Positions 1 through 9,172 of a DNA stretch of 64,000 bases are shown here, piece by piece. Below the pieces are notes generated by a model. The model was not told the DNA's origin, searched no databases, and saw only the letters and a program-made list of their open reading frames with translations. Every line of letters starts with the position of its first letter. Within the stretch, counting starts at the first letter, position 1. The position numbers and the translations under genes were made by a program. The stretch comes from Citrobacter youngae (GTDB lineage: Bacteria > Pseudomonadota > Gammaproteobacteria > Enterobacterales > Enterobacteriaceae), in the NCBI RefSeq assembly GCF_003818115.1, contig NZ_RPOI01000010.1:1-64000 (forward strand). Reading direction: 5' to 3'.

Positions 1-123
1 CAACATTCCGGGTTGGATCATATCGTTACCGATATATGTAGAGAATTCGTAAAGCACCAGACAGAGAGGGAAAAGTAATGCCTGACGCCCCAAGCGGGCG
101 CCTGAAGATAAACGGTTCTGCAT
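1..123 (-). CDS. mdfA: Multidrug efflux transporter MdfA, N-terminal fragment (cut by window edge)
   Basis: The reverse strand encodes the first 41 residues of MdfA, beginning [14 protein letters not shown] and running into the first membrane helix ([20 protein letters not shown]). The rest lies outside the window. MdfA is a 12-helix major facilitator superfamily proton antiporter in the inner membrane that exports chloramphenicol, cationic dyes and other drugs. The acidic residue of helix 1 known to matter for cation recognition in E. coli (Glu26) is present in LYEFSTY. The gene is divergent from ybjG, as in E. coli. The identification is firm for the visible part; nothing can be said about intactness downstream. 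Confidence 0.9.
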   Translation of the reverse strand, partial: MQNRLSSGARLGRQALLFPLCLVLYEFSTYIGNDMIQPGML

Positions 124-249
124 GCAATCTCTTAACAAATGAAAAAACGCGCAAAGTGTAATAAATGCGCCTTACTGGTGATAGTGAATTATGTGATTTG
201 AAAGCAAAATGCGCACATTTTTACACTCAATTGCACGATAGCTTTTTGT

Positions 250-266
250 TTTAAGGTTAATTTAAG
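250..266 (+). promoter_or_regulatory. PmrA/BasR box upstream of ybjG
   Basis: TTTAAG-GTTAA-TTTAAG is a direct repeat with a 5-bp spacer and matches the PmrA (BasR) consensus YTTAAK-N5-YTTAAK at every position. It sits about 150 bp before the ybjG start in the mdfA-ybjG intergenic region. ybjG is a reported member of the PmrA/BasR regulon in E. coli and Salmonella, so context supports function. Occupancy is inferred. Confidence 0.7.
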
Positions 267-419
267 TTGAGACCGCTATCATGCTCAATAAGCCTCATTA
301 ATTGTCTTAAAAAGAGTCAGTTAACAGACAAATAGGACAAGACCGCTTTTTATCGCCTGAAAGCAATTTTATGATCCCCAATATGGGCCTTTTTAACGAT
401 TACATTGAGTCTGGATGTT

Positions 420-1028
420 ATGCTGGAAAATCTGAACAACTCGCTTTTTTACCTGATCAACGCCACGCCGGACTCTGCGCAATGGACGATCTCGCTCGCC
501 ATTTTTATTGCCAAAGATCTGATTAGCATCGTACCGCTACTGGCGATCATTCTCTGGCTTTGGGGGCCGCAAAACCGCGTGACCATCCAGCGCCAGTTGG
601 TCATAAAAATGGCGATTGCGCTGGCAGTCGGCTTGACCATTTCATGGATCATGGGACATTTATTCCCTCACGACCGGCCATTCGTCAATCATATCGGCTA
701 CAACTTCCTGCACCATGCTGCAGATGACTCTTTCCCGAGCGACCACGGTACGGTTATCTTTACCTTCGCGTTGGCCTTCCTGTTCTGGCACCGCCTGTGG
801 TCCGGAGCACTGTTGATGGTCGTCGCCGTGGCGATTGCCTGGTCGCGTGTTTACCTCGGCGTACACTGGCCGCTGGATATGCTGGGGGGGTTACTGGCAG
901 GTCTGATCGGCTGCCTGAGCGCCCAGATGATCTGGCAACGATTCGGCACAACCCTGTACCACGGTTTGCAGACCTGCTATCGCACCTGTTTTGCCCTGCC
1001 TATTCGTAAAGGCTGGGTACGTGACTAA
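420..1028 (+). CDS. ybjG: Undecaprenyl-diphosphate phosphatase YbjG (PAP2 family)
   Basis: This inner-membrane phosphatase removes phosphate from undecaprenyl pyrophosphate on the periplasmic side, recycling the lipid carrier for peptidoglycan and O-antigen synthesis alongside UppP and PgpB. The PAP2 signature is visible as a hydrophobic multi-helix protein with HDRPF, then PSDHG, then SRVYLGVHWPLD, which carry the catalytic Arg, Ser-His and Arg-His residues. The product is 202 aa, close to the E. coli length of about 198. I chose the ATG at 420 (MLENLNNSL) over an upstream TTG at 405 because it matches the family start. A PmrA-type box lies upstream, which fits a role in cationic-peptide and lipid A responses. 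Confidence 0.92.
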   Translation: MLENLNNSLFYLINATPDSAQWTISLAIFIAKDLISIVPLLAIILWLWGPQNRVTIQRQLVIKMAIALAVGLTISWIMGHLFPHDRPFVNHIGYNFLHHAADDSFPSDHGTVIFTFALAFLFWHRLWSGALLMVVAVAIAWSRVYLGVHWPLDMLGGLLAGLIGCLSAQMIWQRFGTTLYHGLQTCYRTCFALPIRKGWVRD

Positions 1029-1092
1029 CCCACGGTAAAGAGAGTAGTATTAAGCGCGAAACTGAGCACGTATTCTACTCTCCAGGGGAACT

Positions 1093-1851
1093 ATGGAAAC
1101 TCGACGCGACGAGCGTATTGGTCAATTACTGCAGGCGCTAAAACGCAGCGATAAATTACACCTTAAAGAAGCCGCGACACTGCTGGGTGTATCAGAAATG
1201 ACCATTCGTCGCGATCTGAATAATAACACGGCCCCGGTCGTACTGCTTGGGGGCTATATTGTTCTGGAACCCCGTAGCGCCAGCCACTATTTAATCAGCG
1301 ATCAAAAATCCCGCCTGGTTGATGAAAAACGCCGGGCTGCGCAACAGGCAGCCAGCCTCGTCCAGGCGCATCAGACCGTTTTCTTCGACTGCGGAACAAC
1401 AACGCCGTGGATCATTGAAGCGATCGATAATGAATTACCGTTCACCGCAATCTGCTATTCACTGAATACGTTTCTGGTGTTGCAGGAGAAACCACAGTGC
1501 CGCGTCATTTTATGTGGCGGCGAATTCCATGCCAGTAATGCTATTTTCAAGCCACTCGATTTCCAGGAAACCCTGAATAACGTCTGCCCGGATATCGCTT
1601 TTTATTCCGCAGCCGGCGTGCATATCGATAAAGGCGCAACCTGTTTTAACCTTGAGGAATTACCGGTTAAACACTGGGCGATGTCGATGGCGCAGTACCA
1701 TGTTCTGGTGGTTGATCACAGCAAGTTTGGGAAAGTGCGTCCCGCGAGGATGGGCGAATTAAAACGCTTTGATACCATCATCAGCGATAACCGCCCGGAT
1801 GATGCGTTTGTCGAGTATGCCAAAGCGCAGCATATCAAATTGATGTACTAA
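1093..1851 (+). CDS. deoR: Deoxyribonucleoside operon repressor DeoR
   Basis: DeoR represses the deoCABD, tsx and nupG genes and is released by deoxyribose-5-phosphate. The 252-aa length equals that of E. coli DeoR. An N-terminal DeoR-type helix-turn-helix lies at about residues 20-45 (LKEAATLLGVSEMTIRRDL), followed by the sugar-phosphate-sensing domain of the ISOCOT fold. The start codon is preceded by AGGGGAA. The gene is transcribed alone and is convergent with dacC, with a REP-type hairpin between them. No nucleoside catabolic genes are nearby, as expected for this unlinked regulator. Confidence 0.95.
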   Translation: METRRDERIGQLLQALKRSDKLHLKEAATLLGVSEMTIRRDLNNNTAPVVLLGGYIVLEPRSASHYLISDQKSRLVDEKRRAAQQAASLVQAHQTVFFDCGTTTPWIIEAIDNELPFTAICYSLNTFLVLQEKPQCRVILCGGEFHASNAIFKPLDFQETLNNVCPDIAFYSAAGVHIDKGATCFNLEELPVKHWAMSMAQYHVLVVDHSKFGKVRPARMGELKRFDTIISDNRPDDAFVEYAKAQHIKLMY

Positions 1852-1857
1852 ATTTGT

Positions 1858-1892
1858 GCCGGATGACGGTGCTTTCATATCGTCATCCGGCA
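1858..1892. repeat. REP-type hairpin between deoR and dacC
   Basis: GCCGGATGACG and CGTCATCCGGC are perfect inverted 11-bp arms around a 13-nt loop. They lie between two convergent genes. This is a single palindromic unit of the enterobacterial REP family, and it could also help stop transcription from both sides. Confidence 0.8.
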
Positions 1893-1899
1893 TCAGCGA

Positions 1900-3102
1900 T
1901 TAAGAGAACCAGCCACCAAACCACTGGTGGAATTTCATCATAACGAAGTCCCACATCCGGCTAAAGAATCCCCCCTCGTCCACCGCTTCCATCACCATCA
2001 ACGGACGCTGTTCAATAGATTTTCCGTTCAACTGGAAGTCGATTGCCCCCACAACCTGGCCCTTCTTCAGTGGCGCGGTCAGTTGTGGCTCTGTCAGGGT
2101 AAAGCTCGCCTTCAGGTTTTTAAGCTGACCGCGCGGAATGGTCACAGACCCACCTTCCCCAGCGCCCAGATTGACTTCACTCTTATCTCCAAACCAGACT
2201 CGTTGGGTAACAAAGGTGGCGTCCGGTTTAATCGGCGTAACGGTTTCAAAGAAGCGGAAACCCCATGTCAGCAACTTTTCGGATTCATTAAAGCGAATGC
2301 GATCGGTTTTTGCCCCCAGCACCACGGAGATCAAACGCATATCGCCCTGTGTCGCGGATGCAACCAGGTTATAACCGGCTCCCGCCGTGGTGCCCGTTTT
2401 CATACCATCCACATTCAGGTTGGTACTCCACAGCAGGCGGTTACGGTTAGGCTGGCGAATTTTATTAAAGGTAAACTCTTTCTCTTTATGGATGGCGTAC
2501 TCTTCCGGCACATCGTGGATTAACGCTTTACCCAACAATGCCATATCACGCGCGGTACTGAACTGCCCTGCTGCATCCAGACCATGTACTGTCTGGAAAG
2601 TCGTGTTGGTCAATCCCAGTTTTTGCGCATAGCCGTTCATCAAACCGATAAACGATTCCTGGCTGCCGGCAACATAATCAGCGAGCGCAATACAGGCGTC
2701 ATTACCAGACTGAATGATCACGCCTTTGTTCAGATCGGACACCGCAACCTGATCGCCAGGCTTGAGGAACATCACCGAAGAGCCGCGCAGGGCCGGATTC
2801 CCGGTCGCCCAGGCATCTTTCCCGACGGTAACCATGTCATTCAGATTAATTTTCCCGGCTTTTAGCGCCTGACCGACCACATAGCTGGTCATAATCTTGG
2901 TCAGACTGGCGGGATCCAGTTTCTCATCGGCATTGCCTTCCGCCAGCACTTTGCCGCTGGCGTAATCCATTAAGATCCACGCACGTGCGTCAACGCTCGG
3001 CGGGGCCGTTGGTTGTTCCGCCGCCTGTACGGTCGGCGCCAAAAGGATTAAGAGTGCTGAACCTGCAGCAAGGCTGCGTAGGGAAGAGAAGTATTGCGTC
3101 AT
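1900..3102 (-). CDS. dacC: D-alanyl-D-alanine carboxypeptidase DacC (penicillin-binding protein 6a)
   Basis: DacC trims the terminal D-alanine from peptidoglycan pentapeptides in the periplasm. The protein is 400 aa, the usual length. A signal peptide ending in VQAA (about residues 1-27) is followed by the class A PBP domain with SxxK as SLTK (66-69), SGN (132-134) and KTGT (235-238), then a beta-rich domain and an amphipathic C-terminal anchor ([15 protein letters not shown]). I chose the internal ATG at 3102 (MTQYFSS) because it begins a normal signal peptide; an upstream ATG at 3141 would add 13 residues. It stands alone and is divergent from gstB. Confidence 0.94.
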   Translation of the reverse strand: MTQYFSSLRSLAAGSALLILLAPTVQAAEQPTAPPSVDARAWILMDYASGKVLAEGNADEKLDPASLTKIMTSYVVGQALKAGKINLNDMVTVGKDAWATGNPALRGSSVMFLKPGDQVAVSDLNKGVIIQSGNDACIALADYVAGSQESFIGLMNGYAQKLGLTNTTFQTVHGLDAAGQFSTARDMALLGKALIHDVPEEYAIHKEKEFTFNKIRQPNRNRLLWSTNLNVDGMKTGTTAGAGYNLVASATQGDMRLISVVLGAKTDRIRFNESEKLLTWGFRFFETVTPIKPDATFVTQRVWFGDKSEVNLGAGEGGSVTIPRGQLKNLKASFTLTEPQLTAPLKKGQVVGAIDFQLNGKSIEQRPLMVMEAVDEGGFFSRMWDFVMMKFHQWFGGWFS

Positions 3103-3429
3103 AAATGCCACCCGAGTATCCATTCCAAAAAACCACGTCATACCACACCGTGTTTACACAAAACCGGCCAAGTTGCCTCAGCCAACCATACAGAAAAGTT
3201 CTGATGGATGACGTGTAAAATAAGTGCGGTGAGTAATAACGCACTAACGAGCTTAAAGAAACCGTAAGTTGGTAAAGTTTTTAAAGTTTATGCAATAACG
3301 CCGCGCTGCGCTGCTCTCATCACGATTTTTTTGCGCCTTGTTGCGTAAATATTAGGTTTACCCCACCATGTGAGCGAGTCAGATAGAGAATGCAGCCATA
3401 AAGCTGCTCAATTAATTTGCGGGGTTACT
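3103..3429. other. dacC-gstB divergent intergenic region
   Basis: This 327-bp gap between two divergent starts must hold both promoters. I see AT-rich tracts around 3255-3290 and 3335-3365 and a short hairpin (GCAGC-CATAAA-GCTGC) around 3392-3407 before gstB. There is no credible ORF or RNA gene. No operator was recognised with confidence. Confidence 0.5.
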
Positions 3430-4056
3430 ATGATTACACTGTGGGGTCGCAATAATTCGACCAACGTAAAAAAAGTATTGTGGACACTCGAAGAACTGGA
3501 ACTGCCGTATAGCCAAATTCTGGCTGGGGGACAGCATGGCGTAAATCATGACGCAGACTATCTGGCGATGAACCCTAACGGACTGGTTCCACTGCTACGC
3601 GATGACGAAACAGACGTATTGCTGTGGGAATCCAATACCATTGTCCGCTACCTGGCGGCCCAGTACGGGCAAAAACGACTGTGGGTTGACGCTCCGGCGA
3701 AACGTGCCGAGGGTGAAAAATGGATGGACTGGGCTAACCAGACGCTGAGCCCTGCACATCGGGTTATCTTATTTGGTCTGGTCAGAACCCCTGCCGATCA
3801 ACGCGATCAGGCAGCCATTGAGGCCGGTGCGAAGGTCTGCGATAACCTGTTTGCCATTCTCGACAACGCGCTGGCCGACCGGGCGTGGTTTTCTGGCGCT
3901 GAATTTGGCACTGCGGACATCGCCGTCGCACCGTTCATCTATAACCTGTTTAATGTCGGCCTGAGCTGGACGCCGCGCCCTCACCTGGAACGTTGGTATC
4001 AACAGCTCACCGAGCGCCCGGCATTCCAGAAAGTCGTGATGATCCCGGTCAGCTAA
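3430..4056 (+). CDS. gstB: Glutathione S-transferase GstB
   Basis: The product is a cytosolic glutathione S-transferase of 208 aa, the same length as E. coli GstB (YliJ), which acts on haloacetates and other electrophiles. The N-terminal thioredoxin-like domain (residues 1-80) has the [10 protein letters not shown] helix and the glutathione-binding [10 protein letters not shown] motif. The C-terminal all-helical domain follows. The ATG at 3430 was chosen because MITLWG is the family start; a longer reading from 3370 has no support. It ends 5 bp from the convergent yliI stop, so there is almost no room for a terminator between the two genes. Confidence 0.92.
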   Translation: MITLWGRNNSTNVKKVLWTLEELELPYSQILAGGQHGVNHDADYLAMNPNGLVPLLRDDETDVLLWESNTIVRYLAAQYGQKRLWVDAPAKRAEGEKWMDWANQTLSPAHRVILFGLVRTPADQRDQAAIEAGAKVCDNLFAILDNALADRAWFSGAEFGTADIAVAPFIYNLFNVGLSWTPRPHLERWYQQLTERPAFQKVVMIPVS

Positions 4057-4061
4057 TCCTG

Positions 4062-5159
4062 TCAGGGACTCACTTTCAGCAATTCCCCGTCGGACTCGTC
4101 GGTTAATACATACAAATAACCGTCTGGTCCGACGCGCACATCGCGGATTCGCTGCCCTCTGTCATGCAAAATACGCCCGTCTTCCGTCACAGTATTACCT
4201 TTCACGCTTAACACAATCACCCCCTGTTCTTTCAGCGCACCAATAAACAGTTTGTGTCTCCACTGTGGGAACGTATCGTGATTATAAAAGGCCATCCCAC
4301 TGACAGCAGGTGATTTTTCCCAGTAAAAGATAGGCTGCTCGGTGCCCGCCACAATTGAGCCTTTTGCTTCGGGGATGTTGAAACCACTGTAGTTAACACC
4401 CCATGTCGCGATTGGCCATCCATAGTTTTTGCCTTTCCCGGGGATATTGATCTCATCTCCGCCACGCGGGCCATGCTCATTGAGCCACAACGCATCGCTC
4501 CAGGGATTCATCGCCATCCCCTGCGGATTGCGGATGCCATACGACCATATTTCAGCCCGCGCGCCAGTCTGGTTCACAAACGGGTTATCCGGTGGAATTT
4601 TGCCCTCGTCTGTTAGTCGAACCACTTTGCCCTGTAATTTGTCCAGTTCCTGAGCGGTTATGCGCTGGTTATTCTCGCCAAGGCCTATAAATAAATAACC
4701 TTTGCCATCAAATACCATACGCCCGCCAAAATGATTCCCGGTTGATAACTTAGGCATTTGGCGGAACACCGTCCGGAAGTCCTGCAGGTGTTTACGATCG
4801 TCACTTAACAGCCCGTAGCCTACTGCTGTTCCGGCTTTCCCTTCACTGTCAGCTTCCGCGAAGCTTAGCCACACCCGCCGGGATTGAGCAAAATCCGGTG
4901 CCAACGCCACATCAAGCAGTCCCCCCTGACCATTCGCCCAGACTTTGGGTACGCCGGTCAGCGGGTCGGAAAGCCCCTTATCGGGTTGCCAGAGCCTAAG
5001 TTGCCCTCCTCTGAGCGTAATCAGCATACTGCGATTATCGGGTAAAAAGGCCAGCGACCACGGGTGGTCGAGTTTGGTTTGCAGGATCTCCACCCTGACG
5101 GCAGCGGCATAGGGGGAAAGCAACGCCAGTGAGGCAACACAGAGAAAGAGTCGACGCAT
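4062..5159 (-). CDS. yliI: PQQ-dependent aldose sugar dehydrogenase YliI (Asd)
   Basis: YliI is a periplasmic soluble quinoprotein that oxidises aldose sugars at the C1 hydroxyl when pyrroloquinoline quinone is supplied. The 365-aa protein has a signal peptide (MRRLFLCVASLALLSPYAAA), then a six-bladed propeller of the GSDH family with the LDHPWSLAFLPD start, the NHFGGR segment and the YGIRNPQG and LNEHGPRGGDE motifs that surround PQQ and calcium. The start has a strong AAGGAGG ribosome site. E. coli does not make PQQ, so the holoenzyme depends on external cofactor; whether this strain makes PQQ cannot be seen here. Confidence 0.92.
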   Translation of the reverse strand: MRRLFLCVASLALLSPYAAAVRVEILQTKLDHPWSLAFLPDNRSMLITLRGGQLRLWQPDKGLSDPLTGVPKVWANGQGGLLDVALAPDFAQSRRVWLSFAEADSEGKAGTAVGYGLLSDDRKHLQDFRTVFRQMPKLSTGNHFGGRMVFDGKGYLFIGLGENNQRITAQELDKLQGKVVRLTDEGKIPPDNPFVNQTGARAEIWSYGIRNPQGMAMNPWSDALWLNEHGPRGGDEINIPGKGKNYGWPIATWGVNYSGFNIPEAKGSIVAGTEQPIFYWEKSPAVSGMAFYNHDTFPQWRHKLFIGALKEQGVIVLSVKGNTVTEDGRILHDRGQRIRDVRVGPDGYLYVLTDESDGELLKVSP

Positions 5160-5230
5160 AGCACCTCCTTAATGGCTCTGCTTAAAGCGTAGCCAGCAAG
5201 GGGAATTATCCCGCCACTTTTACATAATCT

Positions 5231-5258
5231 TAACGAAAAGGGGGAGCGCCCTCCCCCT
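5231..5258 (-). terminator. Rho-independent terminator of bssR
   Basis: On the reverse strand, arms AGGGGGAG and CTCCCCCT around a 4-nt loop are followed by TTTTCGTT. It lies 4 bp after the bssR stop codon and before yliI, separating the two transcripts. Confidence 0.8.
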
Positions 5259-5261
5259 GGT

Positions 5262-5645
5262 TCAGATGTGTTCCAGCGTTGAATAAGCTTGCAAACTCTG
5301 GATACTCAGCGTCAGCGTTGTCAGGCAGTTTTCCAGTTTCTCTGCATTAACGGCAATAAAGTTCGGACAATCATGATGTCCACTCATCAGACAAACAGCG
5401 GTGGCGGCTAACGCCCCTTCAGCACGACGAAGGGCATTCCACTCTTCCTGATCAAGATGCATACCGTGGAGCTGTGATTGATCGTGCAATTCGCGATTCA
5501 GTTCAAAAAAGTTATCACGCAGACGATCGCTCTCGCTGACTGACATATAGCCTTTCGCTTTTCTCAACTGCAGATAAGCGGCAAGTTCGATACGGGCGTT
5601 TATCAATTTGTTGAGAAGATCGGTTCTCAGTCTGTCAACAACCAT
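5262..5645 (-). CDS. bssR: Biofilm regulator BssR
   Basis: BssR is a small cytosolic protein that represses biofilm formation in E. coli through indole and catabolite signalling; its molecular mechanism is not defined. The product is 127 aa, equal to E. coli BssR, and shares the LRKAKGYMSVSES and CLMSGHHDCP segments. I chose the ATG at 5645 (MVVDRLRTD), which has an AGGAGG ribosome site 9 bp upstream (GAGGAGGAACAAGGT), over the longer reading from 5678. No DNA-binding motif is evident, and the sequence is mostly predicted helix. It is transcribed alone with its own terminator. Confidence 0.93.
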   Translation of the reverse strand: MVVDRLRTDLLNKLINARIELAAYLQLRKAKGYMSVSESDRLRDNFFELNRELHDQSQLHGMHLDQEEWNALRRAEGALAATAVCLMSGHHDCPNFIAVNAEKLENCLTTLTLSIQSLQAYSTLEHI

Positions 5646-5874
5646 ACCTTGTTCCTCCTCTTTCCAACTATGGTGCAACTTAATAGTATGGTTATTTTTT
5701 GAACAAAGTCGTGTCCAGGATCAATCCATCACTTAAAATTAACATAATTTACAAATAATCTTTAATTCCGCGCCCGGCAGGCCGCTGATGATTTGAGATT
5801 GCGATACAATTTTTGTTCAGAACTCTGTAGAATCCCTGCCCTGAATATTCCAATAACTGAACACTTTTTACGCT

Positions 5875-7200
5875 ATGAGCAATGTAACCCACCAGCCGAA
5901 AATCGGCTTTGTCTCCCTCGGCTGCCCGAAAAACCTTGTCGATTCTGAGCGCATCCTGACCGAACTTCGTACCGAAGGCTATGATGTCGTACCAAGCTAC
6001 GACGACGCGGATATGGTCATCGTTAACACCTGCGGCTTTATCGACAGCGCAGTTCAGGAGTCACTGGAAGCCATTGGTGAAGCGCTGAACGAAAACGGCA
6101 AGGTGATCGTCACTGGCTGTCTGGGCGCGAAAGTCGATCAGATCCGTGAGGTCCACCCGAAGGTACTGGAAATTACCGGACCGCACAGCTACGAACAGGT
6201 TCTGGAGCACGTTCACCACTATGTTCCCAAACCAAAGCATAATCCTTTCCTGAGCCTGGTTCCTGAACAGGGCGTCAAGCTAACGCCGCGCCATTATGCC
6301 TATCTGAAGATTTCTGAAGGCTGTAACCACCGCTGTACGTTCTGCATTATTCCGTCGATGCGTGGCGATCTGGTGAGCCGTCCGATTGGCGATGTTCTCA
6401 GCGAAGCCAAACGTCTGGTCGATGCGGGCGTGAAAGAGATTCTGGTTATCTCCCAGGATACTTCTGCTTACGGTGTGGATGTAAAGCATCGTACCGGTTT
6501 TCATAACGGCGAGCCCGTTAAAACCAGCATGGTTGACCTGTGCGAACAGTTGTCAAAACTGGGGATTTGGACCCGTCTGCATTACGTCTACCCGTACCCG
6601 CACGTTGATGATGTGATCCCGCTGATGGCGGAAGGGAAAATCCTGCCGTATCTGGACATCCCACTGCAGCATGCAAGCCCGCGAATTCTTAAACTGATGA
6701 AACGCCCAGGCTCTGTGGACCGACAGCTGGCACGTATTAAACAGTGGCGTGAAATCTGCCCTGAACTGACCCTGCGTTCAACGTTTATTGTTGGCTTCCC
6801 GGGCGAAACCGAAGAAGACTTCCAGATGCTGCTCGATTTCCTGAAAGAAGCGCGTCTGGATCGCGTCGGCTGCTTTAAATACAGCCCGGTAGAAGGTGCA
6901 GGAGCCAACGATCTGCCAGATCAAATCCCGGAAGAGGTAAAAGAAGAACGCTGGAACCGCTTTATGCAGCTGCAGCAGCAGATCTCTGCTGAACGTTTGC
7001 AGGAGAAAGTGGGCCGCGAAATTCTGGTCATCGTGGACGAAGTTGACGAAGAAGGCGCGATTGGTCGAAGTATGGCTGATGCCCCTGAAATCGACGGTGC
7101 GGTGTACCTGAATGGCGAAACCAACGTGCAGCCTGGCGATATCCTCCGCGTGAAAGTCGAAAACGCAGATGAATACGATCTGTGGGGCACTCGCGTTTAA
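5875..7200 (+). CDS. rimO: Ribosomal protein S12 methylthiotransferase RimO
   Basis: RimO adds a methylthio group to Asp89 of ribosomal protein S12 using two [4Fe-4S] clusters and S-adenosylmethionine. The 441-aa length matches E. coli. The N-terminal MTTase domain starts at [10 protein letters not shown] and carries its three cluster cysteines. The radical SAM domain has CxxxCxxC at C150, C154 and C157 (CNHRCTFC). A C-terminal TRAM domain (about residues 375-441) binds the substrate. The gene is monocistronic, divergent from bssR, and followed by a BIME. The E. coli neighbours yliE and yliF are absent between rimO and gsiD. Confidence 0.96.
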   Translation: MSNVTHQPKIGFVSLGCPKNLVDSERILTELRTEGYDVVPSYDDADMVIVNTCGFIDSAVQESLEAIGEALNENGKVIVTGCLGAKVDQIREVHPKVLEITGPHSYEQVLEHVHHYVPKPKHNPFLSLVPEQGVKLTPRHYAYLKISEGCNHRCTFCIIPSMRGDLVSRPIGDVLSEAKRLVDAGVKEILVISQDTSAYGVDVKHRTGFHNGEPVKTSMVDLCEQLSKLGIWTRLHYVYPYPHVDDVIPLMAEGKILPYLDIPLQHASPRILKLMKRPGSVDRQLARIKQWREICPELTLRSTFIVGFPGETEEDFQMLLDFLKEARLDRVGCFKYSPVEGAGANDLPDQIPEEVKEERWNRFMQLQQQISAERLQEKVGREILVIVDEVDEEGAIGRSMADAPEIDGAVYLNGETNVQPGDILRVKVENADEYDLWGTRV

Positions 7201-7216
7201 TAAGCGTAACTCAACC

Positions 7217-7288
7217 GTAGGCCGGATAAGGCGTTACGCCGCATCCGGCAACGCCTGATGACGACGCCAGCGCGTCTTATCAGGCCTT
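7217..7288. repeat. BIME (paired REP units) between rimO and gsiD
   Basis: GTAGGCCGGATAAGGCG, then GCCGCATCCGGC, then a second pair of arms (CCTGATGACG and CTTATCAGG) form two consecutive palindromes. They sit between convergent rimO and gsiD. This matches the bacterial interspersed mosaic elements of enterobacteria. Confidence 0.85.
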
Positions 7289-7291
7289 GTA

Positions 7292-8203
7292 TTATCCTTT
7301 GATCTTCGGATCCAGCGCGTCGCGCAACCCATCCCCCAGCAGGTTAAACGCCAGCACGGTCAGGAATATCGCCACCGCCGGGAAAATCGCCACGTGCGGC
7401 GCGATCACCATATCAGCCCGCGCTTCATTGAGCATGGCCCCCCATTCTGGCGTCGGCGGCTGTGCCCCTAAACCGAGGAAGGACAGGCTCGCGGCAGAGA
7501 TAATCGACGTGCCGATTCGCATGGTAAAAAAGACCACGATCGATGAAACCGTCCCCGGCAGGATATGGTTAAAAATGATGGTCGCGTCACTGGCACCAAT
7601 GCTGCGTGCTGACTCAATAAATGTTTGTTGCTTGAGAACCAACGTATTGCCACGAACCAGTCGCGCAAAAGCCGGAATGGAAAACACCGCAACCGCAATA
7701 ATCACGTTCGCAATGCCGCTGCCCAGCACGGCGACCACTGCTATTGCCAGCAAAATCCCTGGAAAGGCAAACAGCACATCACAGATACGCATAATCAGCC
7801 GATCCCACCAGCCTTCGTAATATCCAGCCAGCAGACCCAGTACCGTGCCAATCGCCGCGCCAATAAAGACGGCAAAGACCCCGGCCGCCAGAGAAATTTG
7901 TGCGCCAACCAGTACGCGGCTAAAAATATCCCGCCCAAGCGAGTCAACGCCAAACCAGTGCAGCATCGAGGGACCATCATTCAGTCGGTCATAATCGAAG
8001 TAGTTCTCGGCATCAAATGGCGTCAACCAGCGAGCAAAAATCGCCACCGCGATCAGGACCAGGACAAATACACCCGCAATCATCGCCATGCGCTGGCGGC
8101 GAAAACGACGCCAGAACTCATGCCACGGCGTGCGTATCTGCTCTGGCTTAACAAGGGGCATTGCATTCAAAATCGCCTGTCGGCGCCAGTTAAAAAATCG
8201 CAT
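7292..8203 (-). CDS. gsiD: Glutathione ABC transporter permease GsiD
   Basis: GsiD is one of two inner-membrane permeases of the GsiABCD glutathione importer. The 303-aa protein has a cytosolic N-terminus, about six membrane helices and the BPD_transp_1 domain with the EAA loop ([21 protein letters not shown]), which contacts the ATPase GsiA. Its length is that of E. coli GsiD. It is the last gene of the leftward iaaA-gsiABCD operon, starting 2 bp after the gsiC stop. The BIME beyond it may stabilise the 3' end of the transcript. Confidence 0.95.
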   Translation of the reverse strand: MRFFNWRRQAILNAMPLVKPEQIRTPWHEFWRRFRRQRMAMIAGVFVLVLIAVAIFARWLTPFDAENYFDYDRLNDGPSMLHWFGVDSLGRDIFSRVLVGAQISLAAGVFAVFIGAAIGTVLGLLAGYYEGWWDRLIMRICDVLFAFPGILLAIAVVAVLGSGIANVIIAVAVFSIPAFARLVRGNTLVLKQQTFIESARSIGASDATIIFNHILPGTVSSIVVFFTMRIGTSIISAASLSFLGLGAQPPTPEWGAMLNEARADMVIAPHVAIFPAVAIFLTVLAFNLLGDGLRDALDPKIKG

Positions 8204-8205
8204 CC

Positions 8206-9126
8206 TTACTTGTACCTGATAGCCGGGTTAATGGCAGCGTAAAGCACATCCACCACTAAGTTGATAAGAATAAACTCCAGAGAAAACAACAGCACCTCGG
8301 CCTGGATCACCGGGTAGTCGCGCATTTCAACTGAGTCGACCAACAATCGCCCAAGACCAGGCCAGTTGAACACCTTCTCAACCACAATAGAACCGCCCAA
8401 CAAAAAGCCAAACTGCAACCCCATCATGGTGACCACCGGGATCATCGCATTACGCAAGCCATGTTTTAATACCACCCAGGTTTCACTCACCCCTTTGGCC
8501 CGCGCGGTACGCATATAGTCTTCACTGAGCACATCGACGAACGATGCGCGAGTAAACCGGGCTAACACCGCGGCCACCGCCGCACCCAGCGTAATTGACG
8601 GAAGGATATAGTGCAGCCAGGTGTCAGCGCCAACGGTGGGCAACCAGCCAAGCTCAACGGAGAATATCTGCATGAGCAGCATGCCAAGCGCAAAGGCCGG
8701 GAACGAGATCCCGGTGACCGCCAGCGTCATACTCAACCTGTCAGGCCAGCGGTTGCGCCAAACGGCGGCAATGATCCCCGCCGTCATACCAAACAAAACC
8801 GCCCACGCCATACTGGCGATCGTCAGCCATAGCGACGGCATAAAACGACTGGCTATCTCTTCTGAAACCGGACGACGAGAAACCATCGAGGTCCCGAAGT
8901 CACCTTGCAACACGTTGGTCATGTAATGCCAGAACTGAATATGCAGCGGCTGGTCCAGACCCAACTGCGTACGCACCAGTTCAATCACCTCGGCGTCGGC
9001 TTCCGGTCCGGCAATCAGCCGCGCCGGATCGCCGGGTAGCAGGTGAACAAATAAAAATACCAGCACCGCCACAATTAACAGCGTCGGAATCAACCCCAGC
9101 AGGCGCTTGAAAACATAGTTGAGCAT
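8206..9126 (-). CDS. gsiC: Glutathione ABC transporter permease GsiC
   Basis: GsiC pairs with GsiD as the second permease of the glutathione importer. The 306-aa product has the DppB/OppB layout: an N-terminal helix ([27 protein letters not shown]), a periplasmic segment and five further helices, with the EAA loop at [21 protein letters not shown] chose the ATG at 9126 ([11 protein letters not shown]), which is the family start, over an upstream ATG at 9153 that would add nine residues of linker. It follows gsiB after a 46-bp gap. Confidence 0.95.
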   Translation of the reverse strand: MLNYVFKRLLGLIPTLLIVAVLVFLFVHLLPGDPARLIAGPEADAEVIELVRTQLGLDQPLHIQFWHYMTNVLQGDFGTSMVSRRPVSEEIASRFMPSLWLTIASMAWAVLFGMTAGIIAAVWRNRWPDRLSMTLAVTGISFPAFALGMLLMQIFSVELGWLPTVGADTWLHYILPSITLGAAVAAVLARFTRASFVDVLSEDYMRTARAKGVSETWVVLKHGLRNAMIPVVTMMGLQFGFLLGGSIVVEKVFNWPGLGRLLVDSVEMRDYPVIQAEVLLFSLEFILINLVVDVLYAAINPAIRYK

Positions 9127-9172
9127 CAGACTCCCTTCGCCGGCCCCGTCCATGCAGGGCCGAATGAATAGC

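Noticed and set aside
405-419. Upstream TTG start of ybjG
   Set aside because: The ATG at 420 gives the known family start; the five extra residues are not supported.
7287-8242. Open frames on the forward strand opposite gsiD
   Set aside because: They are complements of the conserved permease gene and carry no family likeness.
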